Below, piece by piece: positions 24,266-36,690 of a stretch of DNA of 64,000 nucleotides (position 1 is the first letter of the stretch; each line of letters starts with the position of its first letter). Source of the DNA: Enoplosus armatus (taxonomy: Eukaryota > Chordata > Actinopteri > Centrarchiformes > Enoplosidae). Location of the stretch: assembly GCF_043641665.1 (NCBI RefSeq), contig NC_092193.1:5546001-5610000 (forward strand), written 5' to 3'. A program made the position numbers and the translations under genes. The notes beneath the pieces are model-generated. The model saw nothing but the letters and a program-made list of their open reading frames with translations, searched no databases and was not told the origin of the DNA.

Positions 24266-27200
24266 GTATTTGTTTTTTGCAGTTAAATGCAAATTGCACA
24301 TCTGTGCAGATGTGCAGGGCCTTTGTCAGCAGCACGTGTGCCGATTGGCCACTTCTAGGTGTCTTCAGAGTTGTATTACTGATGACTCATGAGCCACTTT
24401 CTAATATTAAATACAAGAAGAGCATAAATTACACAAGAACACACACATCCACAAAACTACTGATATATACAGATACTGGTTATTTTCTTTAAGAAAAGTA
24501 TCTGAATACTCTTTCCCACCACTGCCTAAACCGGCCATCAGTTGCTCAGTCTTGGGCACCTCAGCAGTCATTTGTGAGGCAGTAAAAGACCATTTCTCAC
24601 ACAGTAGAGTTTATTCACTGGCAATGCTACAACTTCAGACTACAGCCAGTCATGGTCAATCTGAACAACTGCCTCCAATCATCTGAGTGATGAGTGTGAT
24701 TTAACAGGCAGTGAGCGGAGATGTTCACAGTGCATTTGCAGCCATGCCAAGCAGCTGAAGACGGGAACGATTTCACTGACTGCGCTCACCAACTTGGTGA
24801 AATCGTGGAATCCGTTGACAGTTTGATTAATCCTCACTCTGCAGGAAATATGCTTCCAACTACAGCAGCTTTTTAGCCCTGAAGCAAAGTAAAATTGCAG
24901 TGCAGCCCCACACAGCCGTTGTTCTCCTTCTAACCAAACATTACATGAGCTCAGTTATCATTCCTGCCTTAGAAACCCGACGCATATGTTGGGCACTTTG
25001 CTTGTCTGTCCAATCCTCTGAGGCAGCACTGCTCTCTCTGGGGATTCTCGCACTACAGAGACAGAGGAGCTTTCAAAAGCCTCCTGAAAATTAGATCTGT
25101 CCAAACCAATCACACATCCACAAAAAACTTGAAACGAACGATGAAAGGATTCATGGTTCTTCAACAGTGGGGCTGTCTATCTGTGTCGCAGCTCCATGCA
25201 GACATCTGAAAATTCATGACAAGCCGTGGCTCATCTGAACTGTGATCCTGCACAACACCAGCCAGGAAACAAAGGCTGAGCAACAAAATCTGATAACTCA
25301 TTTAAGGAAGTGACATCTATGCTTGTTTTCCTTTGTTAGGACAAGTAAGAAGTTAAAAGTGGTGTGTGCTCAGGTTTTTAGATACAGTGCTGCATCTTCA
25401 GACACAGTTTTCATTGGAACTACTTTCTACAGAAGAAACAGTCACTTTGAAAACTCTCTGTCTGTTCTGAAAGAAATGCTGCTGTTATATTTTGCAAATG
25501 TAATATTTCACAAATGAAATCCTGTATTATTGTGCTCTAGTTAACCTTCACAAAATTGACGATAATAACAGATATTAAAAATGAGCATTGCTGCATTTAA
25601 TGGAGGAATCTCCATTTTGGAAACATGAGTAGTCAAAAGTATTAGAGAGTGGTTGCATAAACCACTGCCAGAATCTCCACTGCTGAGTTGATTAAAAGAC
25701 CACCTAATATATCCAAACATGAATTTGTTCTTTTATTGGCAAGCTTTATTTGGCTTTATTTGCACTTTAAGGCTTGTTCTCCACCATCAGAAGAGTCAGA
25801 CAAAACCTGATTTTCCTGAATGGTTAAAATTAATGGCACAAGTTTTCTCTTTCTATCCCTGATTGCGAGGACCAATCACTATCCAACCTTGTTTGTAACT
25901 GCACAAACTGCACAGAGCGACACGAAGAGTCGTTTTCTGATGTGACGCCACCGACAGAAAGACTTGAACATAAACATAAACTAATTATCAGTGGAATTCC
26001 TGTGTAGTTTGGTGTCCTTTTTTACTTATATAAACATATATATTCCTATTTTTACTGTGAAAATGTGGCTTGTTTTTATTGTATTTATGTTGTATATTTG
26101 TACCTCTTTTATGTTCATTGGTATTTCATTTGCATAAGCTAATTTTATGTGCCCAGATTTATTCTGTTATGTGTTCTTCAAGGATTTACTGTAAGATGTT
26201 GTCTGGTGTTGCATTATGGTCTAATTATTTATTTATATATTATTTTATTCACCTCCAGTTTGTTGGGGTGGAGGCAGAAATCTCAGAGGCAGTTCTCCCA
26301 AAACCTGGACATATAAAACCCAAAATATCTGCATGGCTAGATATCACTACAGGTATGCTGGAAGATAAGTTGGTTGAATCGACCCTGTAAGAAAAATATG
26401 GACATACCATCGGCCCAAATCACAAATTGCTCCTCCCCCTTAACTGAGGTTACTGCCTGTCTCCTAAGCAACAGAGATGGAGGACTTTATCCAGGCGAAG
26501 CTAGTGTCATCACTTATAGCTGAACCTTCTGCTATTAAGAACAATAAATTAGTCAAGAGTCAAATTACAGGATTTCTCCAACTGAAGTTAACATTTACAA
26601 AGAAAATTTTACGTCTTAGAAATGTTGAATGATACCTTTCAGTACTGTATATTCTTGAAAGGATGACTGCTTTTAAAAAGCAGCGCTACCTTGGCTTTTG
26701 CACTCTCAGACAGCATTACAAATGATTTCAGAGTCCCTGTTTCGCAGTCCTTCACTCCTGACCTCCAATAGCTCCCTTGGAAACCTTCCCCAGCATCTGG
26801 CCCACTTGCTCCCCCCCGCGAGAGCGAGCATGTCGGGGCAGACGAGTGTGCCTCCCTCCGGGCCCGGATGATGAGACGGTGCATTTACATTAGCCTAGTG
26901 AAGCAGGAGTAGTGGCGTCCTGCCAGCACTGAAGCACAGAGCATGCAGCCGGAGCATCTGGTGGGTTTGTGCTAACGTCAGGAGCGGCCCGGTCTGCCTT
27001 CAGACAGACTCACCAACGACGCACAGAAAAACTGGCACACAGTCAGATCATGAAGTCAGATAAACAGTCAGATTCAGGATGTTAATTAGCCATTACTCAT
27101 TCAGCCAAACCATTTGTCAGCCAAAGATGGAGGCAGACTCCTGGCCTGTACCTCAGTCAGTTATAACCAGGGAATGGAATTAGAGAGGAGAGGGGACGGC

Positions 27201-28228
27201 TTCATTAAAGGGAATCTGGCCTCCAATCTCTTGGCATGGATGGCGAGTAGACCAGGTTGTTCTGTTCGCAGGGAAATTAGGGTGGGGAGAAAGTCACTCA
27301 GTGTGGAAATTACAGTGGACACAAACTGTAAATTGCCTCCAAACCGCCGGCCATCAAGGGGGAGTTTTCTTTGGATTTCAGCGTGACGTTCAATAAAGAT
27401 TCAGATGGAGGGGGCTGAGAATGGGACGTTATAGCAGCACTTGGAGAGAGGCACTTAGGTACACCAAATGTGAATTTCCATTAGTTGGAATGGAGGATGG
27501 ACACGTTAATGGCAGCAAGCACAGCAACATTTTGAGAAGGGTTGCATTACGTCTAGATTTGATGTAACAGAGAGGAGAAATAAAGCAGTTCTTTAGCCGA
27601 ATTGGGTTAAAAATTCACTGTTGTGCACTATAGCTGAAATAAGCAATAAAAGTAGCACCAATAAGCATTTATTACACCTCACAATGGGCAGCAAAATAGC
27701 GCAGAATTCATCCCAAAGCAGAAAAGAAAAGGATGGTGGATCACGTGGAGCTGTGGGTCCCTACCCCTCATCGCAGGTTGGGGCTTCACTTTAAATACAA
27801 GTTGTGATCAATTATCCAGAGTGTTTTTTCCTTCTTAGACTGTTTCACGCGAAGGATTTATTTATTTGTTTGCTTTTATCTGGGACAAGTATATAGCAGC
27901 TGGATCCCAAGTTTAAAAGCCAGAACCAGTAGAGGTTTTTACCACGTCACTGAGCACCTGAGGAGCCTGGTCATTAAATTTGCTTATATTAGACTCATCC
28001 ATAAAAACCTAAATGAAGTAATAAAACCTCAACATATTAAGCTGCTTGAGAACATGGTGAGATCTTATCAGCTTTCTATACAAACATTTGAATACACGAT
28101 CATTTTAAAAGACCACACCACTGATTTCACGAGGTTAGTTTACTCAAAATGAATGATACTACTCAGCCTGTGAAAACCGTTGTTTGATGTCTTCCTTTTA
28201 ATGTCTGAAAAACAACCCTGATGTATAT

Positions 28229-28400
28229 ACCCTGATATATATATATATATATATATATACAGGAGAGAAGTGGACCAAGGACAGACCCCTGTGGAACTCC
28301 TATTTTACTCCCTAAGAAAGACGATTTGTTATTGTCAATGATTTTTATGGGCTTGAAGAGGTGAAGTATCCAATATTTCCAGTCTAATTTGGTGTTTTTT
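28229..28400 (-). pseudogene. LINE reverse-transcriptase fragment (GVPQGSVLGPLL)
   Basis: The minus strand reads SKIGVPQGSVLGPLLSCIYI, a conserved block of LINE polymerases of the L2/CR1/jockey type, where it is usually followed by an IYINDL-like segment. Here the sequence runs directly into an (AT)n tract (28235-28259) where that segment should be. Upstream residues are less conserved. No endonuclease or YxDD block follows, so it is a truncated relic. Confidence 0.7.
28235..28259 (+). repeat. (AT)n microsatellite
   Basis: About twelve AT units directly abutting the LINE fragment on the minus strand. Confidence 0.95.
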
Positions 28401-29242
28401 TCAGAAAAAAAAAAAATGAACACAATCATCAGTTGGTTTTAAGACACGGGTTTGGAAACACTCATATAGAGCAACATATAAAACATGCATGTGTGCCTCT
28501 AGGTTGGTTGGTTGCATCAGTGGTGGTGGGGGACACTGATGCATCACCGCCAGAGCTGCTTTCTCATTTGGCGAAGTCAGACTCTGAGTGCTTGTCTCAC
28601 CTCCAGCAGAGACACACAACAAAGCGGGTCCTTCACAAAGCGCCGGGTCTCCCTCTGTACTCGTGGCCCAGTCACCCCTGAAACTAGATTCCCTCTTCCA
28701 TCATGCCTGAGGGAACAATTTAATTAAAGGCCAGCTCAGAGCAAAGAACACCCATCAACCTATTCTTGAAGTGTCCACAGTCAACAAACACGGAGAGCAA
28801 ATAAATCCCCTAGTGGACAATGTGCCGACTCTGCCACACCAACTGTAAGTACACACCAAGTGAACAGATTGGGGTGTAATGAATGTAATTTACTGGGTAA
28901 AGGAGGCAGGATTAAATATTGTTTGGGCTTCGAGTTATTTTCATGACAATAGTCCCGATGACTGACGTTATTAAATTGAATCCGGTCTTGGAAATCCTAT
29001 CTGCTTTCTAATTTACTTCCAGTCCAACCTGAATGGGATTCATTTTTTCGTCCCACCTGGTAACACAATACATTAATTTCCCCCATAATGACCTGTCAGC
29101 TGTTGTATTATGTTAACAATGTGTTTATCACACAAAGAGCTGACCCCCCATTCCTGCAGAGATTAAAAGAGGTTAAACTTTTAACTGTATGTTTTAGTTT
29201 CAACTACCACAACAGACACAGTGTCCAACCCCATTAAAGGAC

Positions 29243-29580
29243 CATACCAGAGTTTTTAAACATTTTAGCTCCTTAAAAGGGAACTGTGCCAATCTAACAC
29301 ATCAAAATGTGTTTACAGGTCTTGCAGACATCATCTTTTGAAAATTAAAAATATCTGTGGGTGTGGAGTTGGAAAGAAATGGCCTCTTCAGCTCGCTCCT
29401 CATCTCTGCTCGAGGCTACAGGCTCGAAGCTACATTAGCTGCTACTAGCATGACACACCCTAATCGCCAGCCGAACTGTTGGCGGCAGACTTCAGTTGCA
29501 TTGTGGGTAATTTAGGCGCCAGGTTTTGACAAGGAAGACGAACGTGTGGAATAATAATGGTTCTGCTGCATTGATTTTTA
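29243..29580 (+). mobile_element. Probable interspersed repeat, single copy here
   Basis: AAAGGACCATACCAGAGTTT marks the start and GCGCCAGGTTTTGACAAGGA lies near the end. I recall similar sequence as repetitive in percomorphs, but only one copy is in the window, so this rests on recognition. Confidence 0.45.
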
Positions 29581-29689
29581 TCCTTTTTTTAAAAAGATAC
29601 TGTCCTTCGTGAGTCCGACAATGTTACAGAAGTGCAATGCTAAATCAGCCAAGTACTCTTTTAATAACTACAAAATATGTAACACTGAA

Positions 29690-29990
29690 ATGATTAGTCA
29701 ATTGATTGATTGATTGATTGGTCAAAAGAAGAATCACTTTTGAGGATGAATTAATTAATTAAGTAACTTATCACACAAATATGCCAAACATTTGTTGGTT
29801 CCAGCTTGTCAATGTGAGGATTTCAGCTTTTGTCTTTCATATAATTGTGAATTTAAGATCTTGGAGTTTGGGACTATTTGTCGGACAAAACAAACAATCT
29901 GAAGAATTTGAAGATGTCACCATGATTAATCAATCGACTGAAAAAATAACCAAAAGATTGCTCAATAATTAAGATTGTTGATTGATAATT
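29690..29990 (+). mobile_element. Dispersed repeat family E, copy 1
   Basis: The stretch has a (GATT)n start, then ATATGCCAAACATTTGTTGG, GTTTGGGACTATTTGTCGGA and CCATGATTAATCAATCGACT near the end. Part of it recurs at 56.82-56.92 kb. I recognise it as a common teleost interspersed repeat. Confidence 0.7.
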
Positions 29991-30402
29991 AAGGTTTACT
30001 TTTGACCTTGGGAACAGAATGTGTGACAAAAATAATTTCAACTCAAAGATCCAGTTTTTAGCTGGGAAGCAGTGAAAGTCACCGACCAGGACGGGCGGAG
30101 AGAGATCGTAGAGGACATTCACAAACCCGACGCCAGAGACCATTGTTTATGACAGACAGAGAAACAACCTGTTATCTGTTATCTCAACCTGCTAAGTTCC
30201 ACACTTAGTTCACCTGATGACACCTGAGCCAACTCCATTCGCTGAAAAACACTGTCATATGTAGTTGAAAGCTTAGAGAGCTAGTAAGTAGGTCTTTTAA
30301 GTTCATTTTCTGAAAGTAATGGAAGCAATAGTAAACATGCTTCGGAAAAAAAACATTAAATGGTGTGTGTGTGTGTTAATGTAGACAAAAAACTGCTTAC
30401 GC

Positions 30403-30404
<2 letters not shown>

Positions 30405-30436
<32 letters not shown>
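30405..30436 (+). repeat. (TTA)n microsatellite
   Basis: About ten TTA units; a short (GT)n run lies just before at 30363-30376. Confidence 0.95.
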
Positions 30437-30437
<1 letters not shown>

Positions 30438-30657
30438 CACCCAACAATATGTACATGTTGAACAACATCATTTAAATGTTTTTATACTTCACTGGTGACC
30501 ATTAAACCTGTTTTTCCCACCTTTCTGGATTCCTTTGATTCAATTTTGTCACAATATGAAAATCAATTAGCCGACCCAAAACCTTTTAGCTGTATAATCC
30601 ATCACAGTGGACGTGTTATCTCCATTAATTTGGTGAAAGTTACATTGTCTTTATGTG

Positions 30658-30715
30658 GTAATGCAGGTGTGAGTGCAGACTGATGTAAGAAGTCTGCACT
30701 CACACCACGCATTAC
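30658..30715. repeat. Near-perfect inverted repeat (hairpin)
   Basis: Arms 30666-30681 (GGTGTGAGTGCAGACT) and 30691-30706 are perfect reverse complements around a nine-base loop. After a small bulge (A on one side, AC on the other), a further seven pairs (GTAATGC with GCATTAC) extend the stem to 30658 and 30715. That makes 23 paired bases in 58. Function is unknown: it could be a small foldback element, a structured RNA or chance. Confidence 0.85.
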
Positions 30716-31164
30716 ATTTATACTGACTTGCATTTATTGATTTGTTTGGTCACTTGTGGGCAGCTGTAAACACTGTAAACTGTAAACACAACTATGGCAA
30801 ATGATCACCTTAGTTGTTGTTTTGGCTAAGAGTTGCCTATTTACACATTCACACAGCCAACATTCACTCCTTTTATCTCTGTTTCTGTCACCACCAACTC
30901 CTGAACAGAATCTGGCTCTTTAGCAAGGAGATATTCCACTTTCTTCACCAGCTAGTGGCTAATTTTGTCTGGAAAAGTGAGAGAAAATAAAAGCGATGAG
31001 ACCACGGCGACCTGTCAATCAGGATGGAAGCATTCAGTTGTACTAAAAGAAACTTCTCTTCTTCCAGTAAGTACATTTACAAGCTGACTTTGTTGGCTGC
31101 TACTTTGCATGGAGCCAGGTGCAGTCAGGTTGTTGGTATAGGTAAACGTGAATATTGTCTTCAG

Positions 31165-31330
31165 GTTCTCAGATCTCCAGCTCCGCAATCTCGTCCAAAT
31201 ATGGTCACTTCTGGTTTCAAAAAAACAAGATGGCAACGGCCAAAATGCCAAACTTGAGGCTTCAAAACGGTAGTCCACAAAGAGTCCATGGTTCCTACTT
31301 ACATTCTGTGTCATATGATAACTGAACTAC
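31165..31330 (+). mobile_element. Probable interspersed repeat, single copy here
   Basis: GATGGCAACGGCCAAAATGC and TTGAGGCTTCAAAACGGTAG followed by TCCACAAAGAG look like a repeat I associate with percomorph genomes. The call rests on recognition only. Confidence 0.45.
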
Positions 31331-32971
31331 CGTCTCCCATCTTCTTGTATGCACTGTTGGTTGTTCACCCCGAACGGGACAGCGAGCGAGCCTGCATTAA
31401 AACAGGCCTCCTCATCATTTGTCTCTGGGCCCAGGGGTAATGAACGGGGTGAATTGGATGTACTCTCTAATTATGGAAAGGACAGACAGCCATTCAGATT
31501 CCCTTGTCAAGGTCCCTCTCCTGCAGCACCACAGGGAGCAGCTTTCACTCATAAATCAGAGGCGGGATACAGATCTGCAGCGGATTAGAGAGATCGTAAA
31601 AGGGAGAAATATAGCACCGTGCGGACCCGTGACAATCAACCATGTAACGGCCTACAACAGGCAATAAGTAGGTGCCTGAGCCCTCCTGCGTGTTATGAGC
31701 GTCGTAAACACCTGCTGATCAGCATCCACCGCGGTCCACGTGCTCGGCAGCAGCAGCCATCTTTCACAGTAACCTCACCATCATCACCATCATCATCGAG
31801 CTGGCCCTGGCGATCAGGCGCTGCCCTATGAGCGCAGTAACCTCAGTGTTACGAGGACCATTAACATCGATCAACATGCTGCCGCTGCTGCTGGCATGTT
31901 ATGTTGCCTGCATGGTGATTACATTTTAAATTTGTATGACTGCTCACGGCCTGATGGTCATGGTAAGAGAGCATATAGAGCGCTGAGCCGCCCACACAGC
32001 AGCGGTCTGCACTGGCCCTCATGAATACTCCCTGAAACTGGTTTTAAAAATGACTCGAGTTAAAGTTCACTAAACGCGGAGTTATTTTGAGATTTTGTGC
32101 ACATTTTCTTGAATGTTTCCCCTTGAGTCTTTAGGTGTTTGAAAAGAGAGATTACTCCGGCAGAATTACAAGCAGAGACTTTTAATAGCATATAGAAAAG
32201 AAAAAAGCAGCGTTGCTACTTTAGCTCGAGCAGCTGACTTCTCGGCCTCTGGTTTTATAACAGTTTCCACAAACTCACACAGGAGGTTTGATCCTCTTAT
32301 CTTACAACAGAGTCATGTATAATGTATAAACACCAGCATAACATTCATAGTTGTAGTATTTCTAAACGTACAACGGAGGGGGAAAAAAAAGAAAAAGTAA
32401 ATCCTTTTTGAAGTATTAAATATCACGATAAACCCACTAACCATTAAAATATAACAGCATGCAGTCTGTGAGGACGTATCAGGCACAGCTACTTCATGTT
32501 CATAACGTTAATATTGAAAATTTGGATTCATTTCCAGTTTCCAGTTTTATTCTTTTCTCCTCTCGATGGTCTGCAGATAAAAACCAGCAGTTTATCAACT
32601 CAAGTGCCGGTGTAGTGCCATGTAGAAGTCCTGTTTTCTGCTAAGTGCTTGTTGAACTTTTGGTAGGCTTTCAGGGGAAGAGCAACTATGAACATAATAA
32701 AATCAAGCTGTGTTCTCTTTTAAACCCTTGGAAGTTACAATGAATGGTCTGAGCATTGTGCAGTTGGGGCATATTACAGTTTCCAATATCATCTGGGTTT
32801 TACTGACTTGTGCAACGGTTACCTCTAAAAATACCTATTTGCCAAATGTACCACGTTTCCGTACATACAGTATGTGTTAAAGCTCAGAGATCCACGTGCC
32901 CTTTCCCTGCCCTTCAGAAAATGCACACTTCAAAGACGGCCTTTCTTTGAAACTGTTTTTCTGATGTGTTA

Positions 32972-32992
32972 TTGTTGTTGTTGTTGTTGTTG
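32972..32992 (+). repeat. (TTG)n microsatellite
   Basis: Seven TTG units followed by CGTCG, intergenic. Confidence 0.9.
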
Positions 32993-34397
32993 TCGTCGAG
33001 CCTTACGCTGTGTTATCGCACATTATTCCCCTGCGACTCTGATGGCGACACTGATGTGGATTATTGCTTCAGGAAAGTCTCCCTTGCGTCTCGCATGAGA
33101 ATCTGTTTTTTATTCATTAGCAGATTACACGCAGTCGCTGGCAAATGAGGGTGAAACACGGAGCTGCTCCACATCAGATTAAATACATTGTTATGTGTGG
33201 TTTAACTGTCCATCAAGTGGTGGATTAATGAGTGGAGGCTGCAGTCATGGTGACCAGAGGAGGTACCTGGAGATGATGTTATTATACAAACTCTTTCAAG
33301 GATACATATGTAGATTTTTTTAATCAATATATCAATATACTTTATTCCTATTCAGAGACAACACTTCTTACCAAATCTATAAGACGAGACTGTATTTCTT
33401 CTGTTTTTAGCCTGCACGCTGGTCGACTGTACATTTTCATCATTTTTAACATTTCATAGATCACCCCTCGGGTCTTGTGCTGGACTTAGCAAACATCTCT
33501 GACCTGTAAACTATAAATCAAATCTCAGCACGAGACCCTCAGGCTGCAGAACAGGGCAGGTTCAGTTCATGCAGAACTATATGGATGAAACTGAGCTGCC
33601 AGCTCCATCATTGTCTGGTTTTAAAAAATGATTTTATGTTTCTGTTATTGCTGCATTTGACTTAATTTCTTATTAATTTGGGAACTTTTTCAACATAATT
33701 AAGAATATATATGTTCTGTATATTTCTGCATATGTACTTAATGTCATGTGTGCATATTTCTGCATGTATTTCTTAGTTTATGTATGTATATATGCATTTC
33801 TCTTGATAAATGTAAAAATGCAAACCGGGCTTCTCTATATAAAGGTTATATTTTTATTCTGTTTGCAGGGACTTCATCACTACAACCTCAATTGTTGTAA
33901 AATATGGTAACGAAGCATTTAGCTAGTACATAGATTAATAAGAAATTCCTAATAAGTTCGTAGTAAGTGTCCTGAAAAGAACACTAATTATGGTCAAATT
34001 GTACCCCTCCAATTAATTAATATTAATGAACTGACCTTGAGTCTTTTAGTCAGTACCCAGTAGGTATGCAAAATTCATTGCACGTGCCAAAATGTGCAAT
34101 TGTCTGCAGGCAAGGATTCAGTTCAACATGAATAAAGAATACAACTTACAATTCTAAATGAATGATTAATACATTTGTACTTGAGGTTTCAATGGAGCAG
34201 TTCTTTCAAGGAACTTCTAGAAAACAACAACAACTGCTTTTAAACTCAACAAAGTTTAACTAAAATACCAGTCAGAGAACTCTTTTCCCCCCTATAATTT
34301 GTACCAAATTACATAGTTATTTCTAGAAATTATAAGTGTCACCGATTAATTATGTGTGAAACCAGTAACTAACGAATACCCAAACCAATGACAACAG

Positions 34398-34430
34398 TAT
34401 ATATATATATATATCTATATATATAATATA
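34398..34430 (+). repeat. (AT)n microsatellite, interrupted
   Basis: AT units with a single C and an A interruption, intergenic. Confidence 0.9.
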
Positions 34431-34767
34431 CACGGATGTGTGGTTTTGGGGAACCTGTCTTCAAAAGGTTTAGTAGTTGTATCTCTCTGCTGCTCTGTGA
34501 AGCCCTTTGAACTTTGTTTTGAAAAGTATTCAGTTTATTAATATTCGTGCTAAACTGCTGTTGCTACTGCTTGAAACATAAAACGCAACACTTTCAGGAC
34601 TCCACAAGTTTAGAGCTGCAAATCTAAAACCTTTTAAGGAGGCGGCGATTTGTTGTTTCAGTGTGGTTAGAAAAAAAACAACTGGCTAGTTATTGAGCTA
34701 CTGTGAATCTGTTGTGGTATATGTGTACATATAGAGGGCTTTAATACGAAGACACAGTAGGCTACAG

Positions 34768-34809
34768 CACACACACACACACACACAAACACACCCACAC
34801 ACACACACA
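34768..34809 (+). repeat. (CA)n microsatellite, interrupted
   Basis: CA units broken by AA and CC, intergenic. A cysteine/valine-rich minus-strand open frame over it is an artefact of the repeat. Confidence 0.95.
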
Positions 34810-34999
34810 GCATGGACATGCATTCCTGCATACCCTAGCAAGAAACCAACAATGAAGTAGGTGCAGCTCAGATTCAGCACCAGAGCTGCATGCTGCAATA
34901 ATGTAGATCCAACACTGAAAATCATTTCGTTTTAAAGCTGAGGTCCATAATGTTTGTGTATAAAATTTACTGGAAACTTTATTTATAGAGCATTTTTCA

Positions 35000-35365
35000 A
35001 TATATAAAACAATACAATACAAAAGCGAGAGCATTAAGTGTATGTTTGTATGTAAGCAGCATTTTACTGTTGTAGTTAGTGGAGGTGGAGCTGATATGAA
35101 CAAATAAAATACACGTTCTGGCACATTTTACTATGTGAATTGTTAATTACATTGTGTGGTAGTTTAATCTGGAACAAGTCCTCATACTTTACAAGCTCAT
35201 CTTGTGTTTCGCATGTAAACTCCTAATTTCTAAAGTAACTGAAGCTGTCAAATAAATAAGAAATATTTGCCTCTGAAATGTGCAAAGTTCAAGTACCTCA
35301 AATTTGTACTAAAGTAGGATACAGTACTTCAGTACAAAAACACAGTTACATCCCAGCACTGATGA
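35000..35365 (+). mobile_element. Dispersed repeat family C, copy just upstream of the st6galnac5 promoter
   Basis: It contains GTAAGCAGCATTTTACTGTT, GTGGAGGTGGAGCTGATATG and then GTACCTCAAATTTGTACTAA. The same blocks occur at 48.9-49.9 kb. The element ends about 200 bases before the CpG-rich promoter. Confidence 0.7.
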
Positions 35366-35566
35366 ACAGACTCTGTTTTCCAGGATCTAAACTGTATAAA
35401 CTTTTACAATCCGCCTCATATTTTATGCAGCAGACGTCAACAGATGACATGGCGTGGATCCACTGCAGCTACTTCAGAGTAATCCGAGCAGAGATTTCCA
35501 TCAAATATTACTCAGCAGGAAATAACCATTAAACAAAACGGCCTTATCACCCTCTTGCAGGTAGTC

Positions 35567-36115
35567 TCTTTAATTAACTGCGCTGCGCCTCCGCTCCTCA
35601 GCCCCTCGAACTCGCGGGGCTTTAAGACCCAGCAGCGGTACAATAGTGAACATCTGTCGCTTCGGTCTCCACAGTATGAATTGCGCCTGGGCTCCGGTCT
35701 GAAGACACACAGGCAGCGGCAGGCGGGCTGGCACAGCGCGGACGGACTGGAGTGGGATCCGGGATGCGAACAGATGACGCTGGACCTGGACCATGAGAGA
35801 AAGTGGAGTCAGACGCACTGAGCCGCAGCGATAAGACAGCGTGCCTGCAAAATGAAGACACCTATGGTAAAGGTCTCTGCCATGTAGCCCTGTAGGCAAC
35901 TGTTTGTGCTCGCTTTTAAATCCAGCATTGTTCCGTGAAGTGCGCTCCACTCGCCATAACGCTGCTGTGTGTACTCTGCCGGATCAAAAGATTAGGATGT
36001 GAACAATGGACATCCAGCTGTGCGCTCTGCTTGGCACTAAGCTCCGGCTTTTCCTTATAATAAACACTACAGCGTGGAGCACAGCGCGCTGGGCGTTTGT
36101 TTTCCCCCCCGCGTT
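35567..36115 (+). promoter_or_regulatory. st6galnac5: CpG-rich promoter and 5' end of st6galnac5
   Basis: CpG dinucleotides cluster at about 35580-35835 and again at 36000-36112, in a neighbourhood that is otherwise AT-rich and CpG-poor. The first coding exon (35852-35866) sits inside. This fits a CpG-island promoter without a clear TATA box. Transcription start is not defined. Several upstream ATGs (35764, 35774, 35793) each open short frames closed before or just around the main start. Confidence 0.5.
35852..35866 (+). CDS. st6galnac5: st6galnac5, first coding exon (start codon, MKTPM)
   Basis: This tiny coding exon holds ATG AAG ACA CCT ATG and then a donor GTAAAG at 35867. It supplies the first five residues of the short cytoplasmic tail. 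The human protein starts MKTLM and continues RHG, and the next exon here begins exactly RHG in phase 0. An in-frame TGA at 35819-35821 closes the frame upstream, so the start cannot lie further 5' in this exon. Position -3 of the ATG is A, a favourable context. The exon is too short to find by open-frame length; it is called from the splice pattern and the peptide match. Confidence 0.85.
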
Positions 36116-36690
36116 CAATGCAGATGCATACATTTAAAAAGTGCGTGAAATTGTGTTGTTTTAATATTACTTGTATTAATGCATGCTGTTTAAACAGATC
36201 TGAAATAAGAAAAAACAGATCCACACATGCAACAATCCTTGTTAGGCAGAAACCAAAAGTGTCACGAGCTGCTTATCTTCTGCATTTGTGATTTGATATT
36301 GATGTCTAACGTGGGGGCTCAGCCTGATGCACCTTCTGACTCGACAAGGTCAAGATGTCGATACGAACTTTTACTTCACAGCTTTCGGCGCTCAGAGGTG
36401 AAGCGCAGACGTGCCCCTGAACGCACCTGAGCATTAAAATGCAGTAAAGATTATCATTAACAGTGTCGGGCCCTGACGTTTACTCCATAAGAGCTGGGGT
36501 TTTTTTAAGTTTTGATCCCACGTGACATGAATTACAGGAAGTTGAGTTGTTATTGACAAACCAGCTGATGATGATGATGATGATGATGATGTGCAGCCTC
36601 TCACCTGTCATTAAGCGTATATCTGCAGCCTGAAGTCGCTCCAGTGCCACAGCGCTAATTTGTCAGCATCTGCTTGTGTCTTTGTGGCAG
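35867..36690 (+). other. st6galnac5: st6galnac5 intron 1
   Basis: This 824-bp intron runs from GTAAAG to TTTGTGGCAG. Its first part is CpG-rich and its end carries a (GAT)n tract at 36566-36591. No additional exon is visible. Confidence 0.85.
36566..36591 (+). repeat. (TGA)n microsatellite
   Basis: About eight and a half units, ending about 100 bases before the st6galnac5 exon 2 acceptor. Confidence 0.95.

Larger units (their letters stand above)
15176..35560. other. Intergenic region between st6galnac3 and st6galnac5
   Basis: About 20 kb with no exon I can support on either strand. It holds repeats, listed separately: family-B copies near 17.5, 18.3, 21.7 and 24.0 kb, LINE scraps near 23.3 and 28.3 kb, single known-type repeats near 29.3, 29.8 and 31.2 kb, a family-C copy near 35.1 kb and many microsatellites. 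A strong hairpin lies at 30658-30715. Stretches such as 22500-22700 and 33000-33150 look like unique sequence and could hold regulatory elements, but nothing visible proves it. Confidence 0.6.

Noticed and set aside
35555..35821. 88-codon open frame ending at the TGA upstream of the st6galnac5 start, in the same frame
   Set aside because: It resembles no N-terminal extension known to me, the TGA separates it from the real start, and it reflects CpG-rich DNA.
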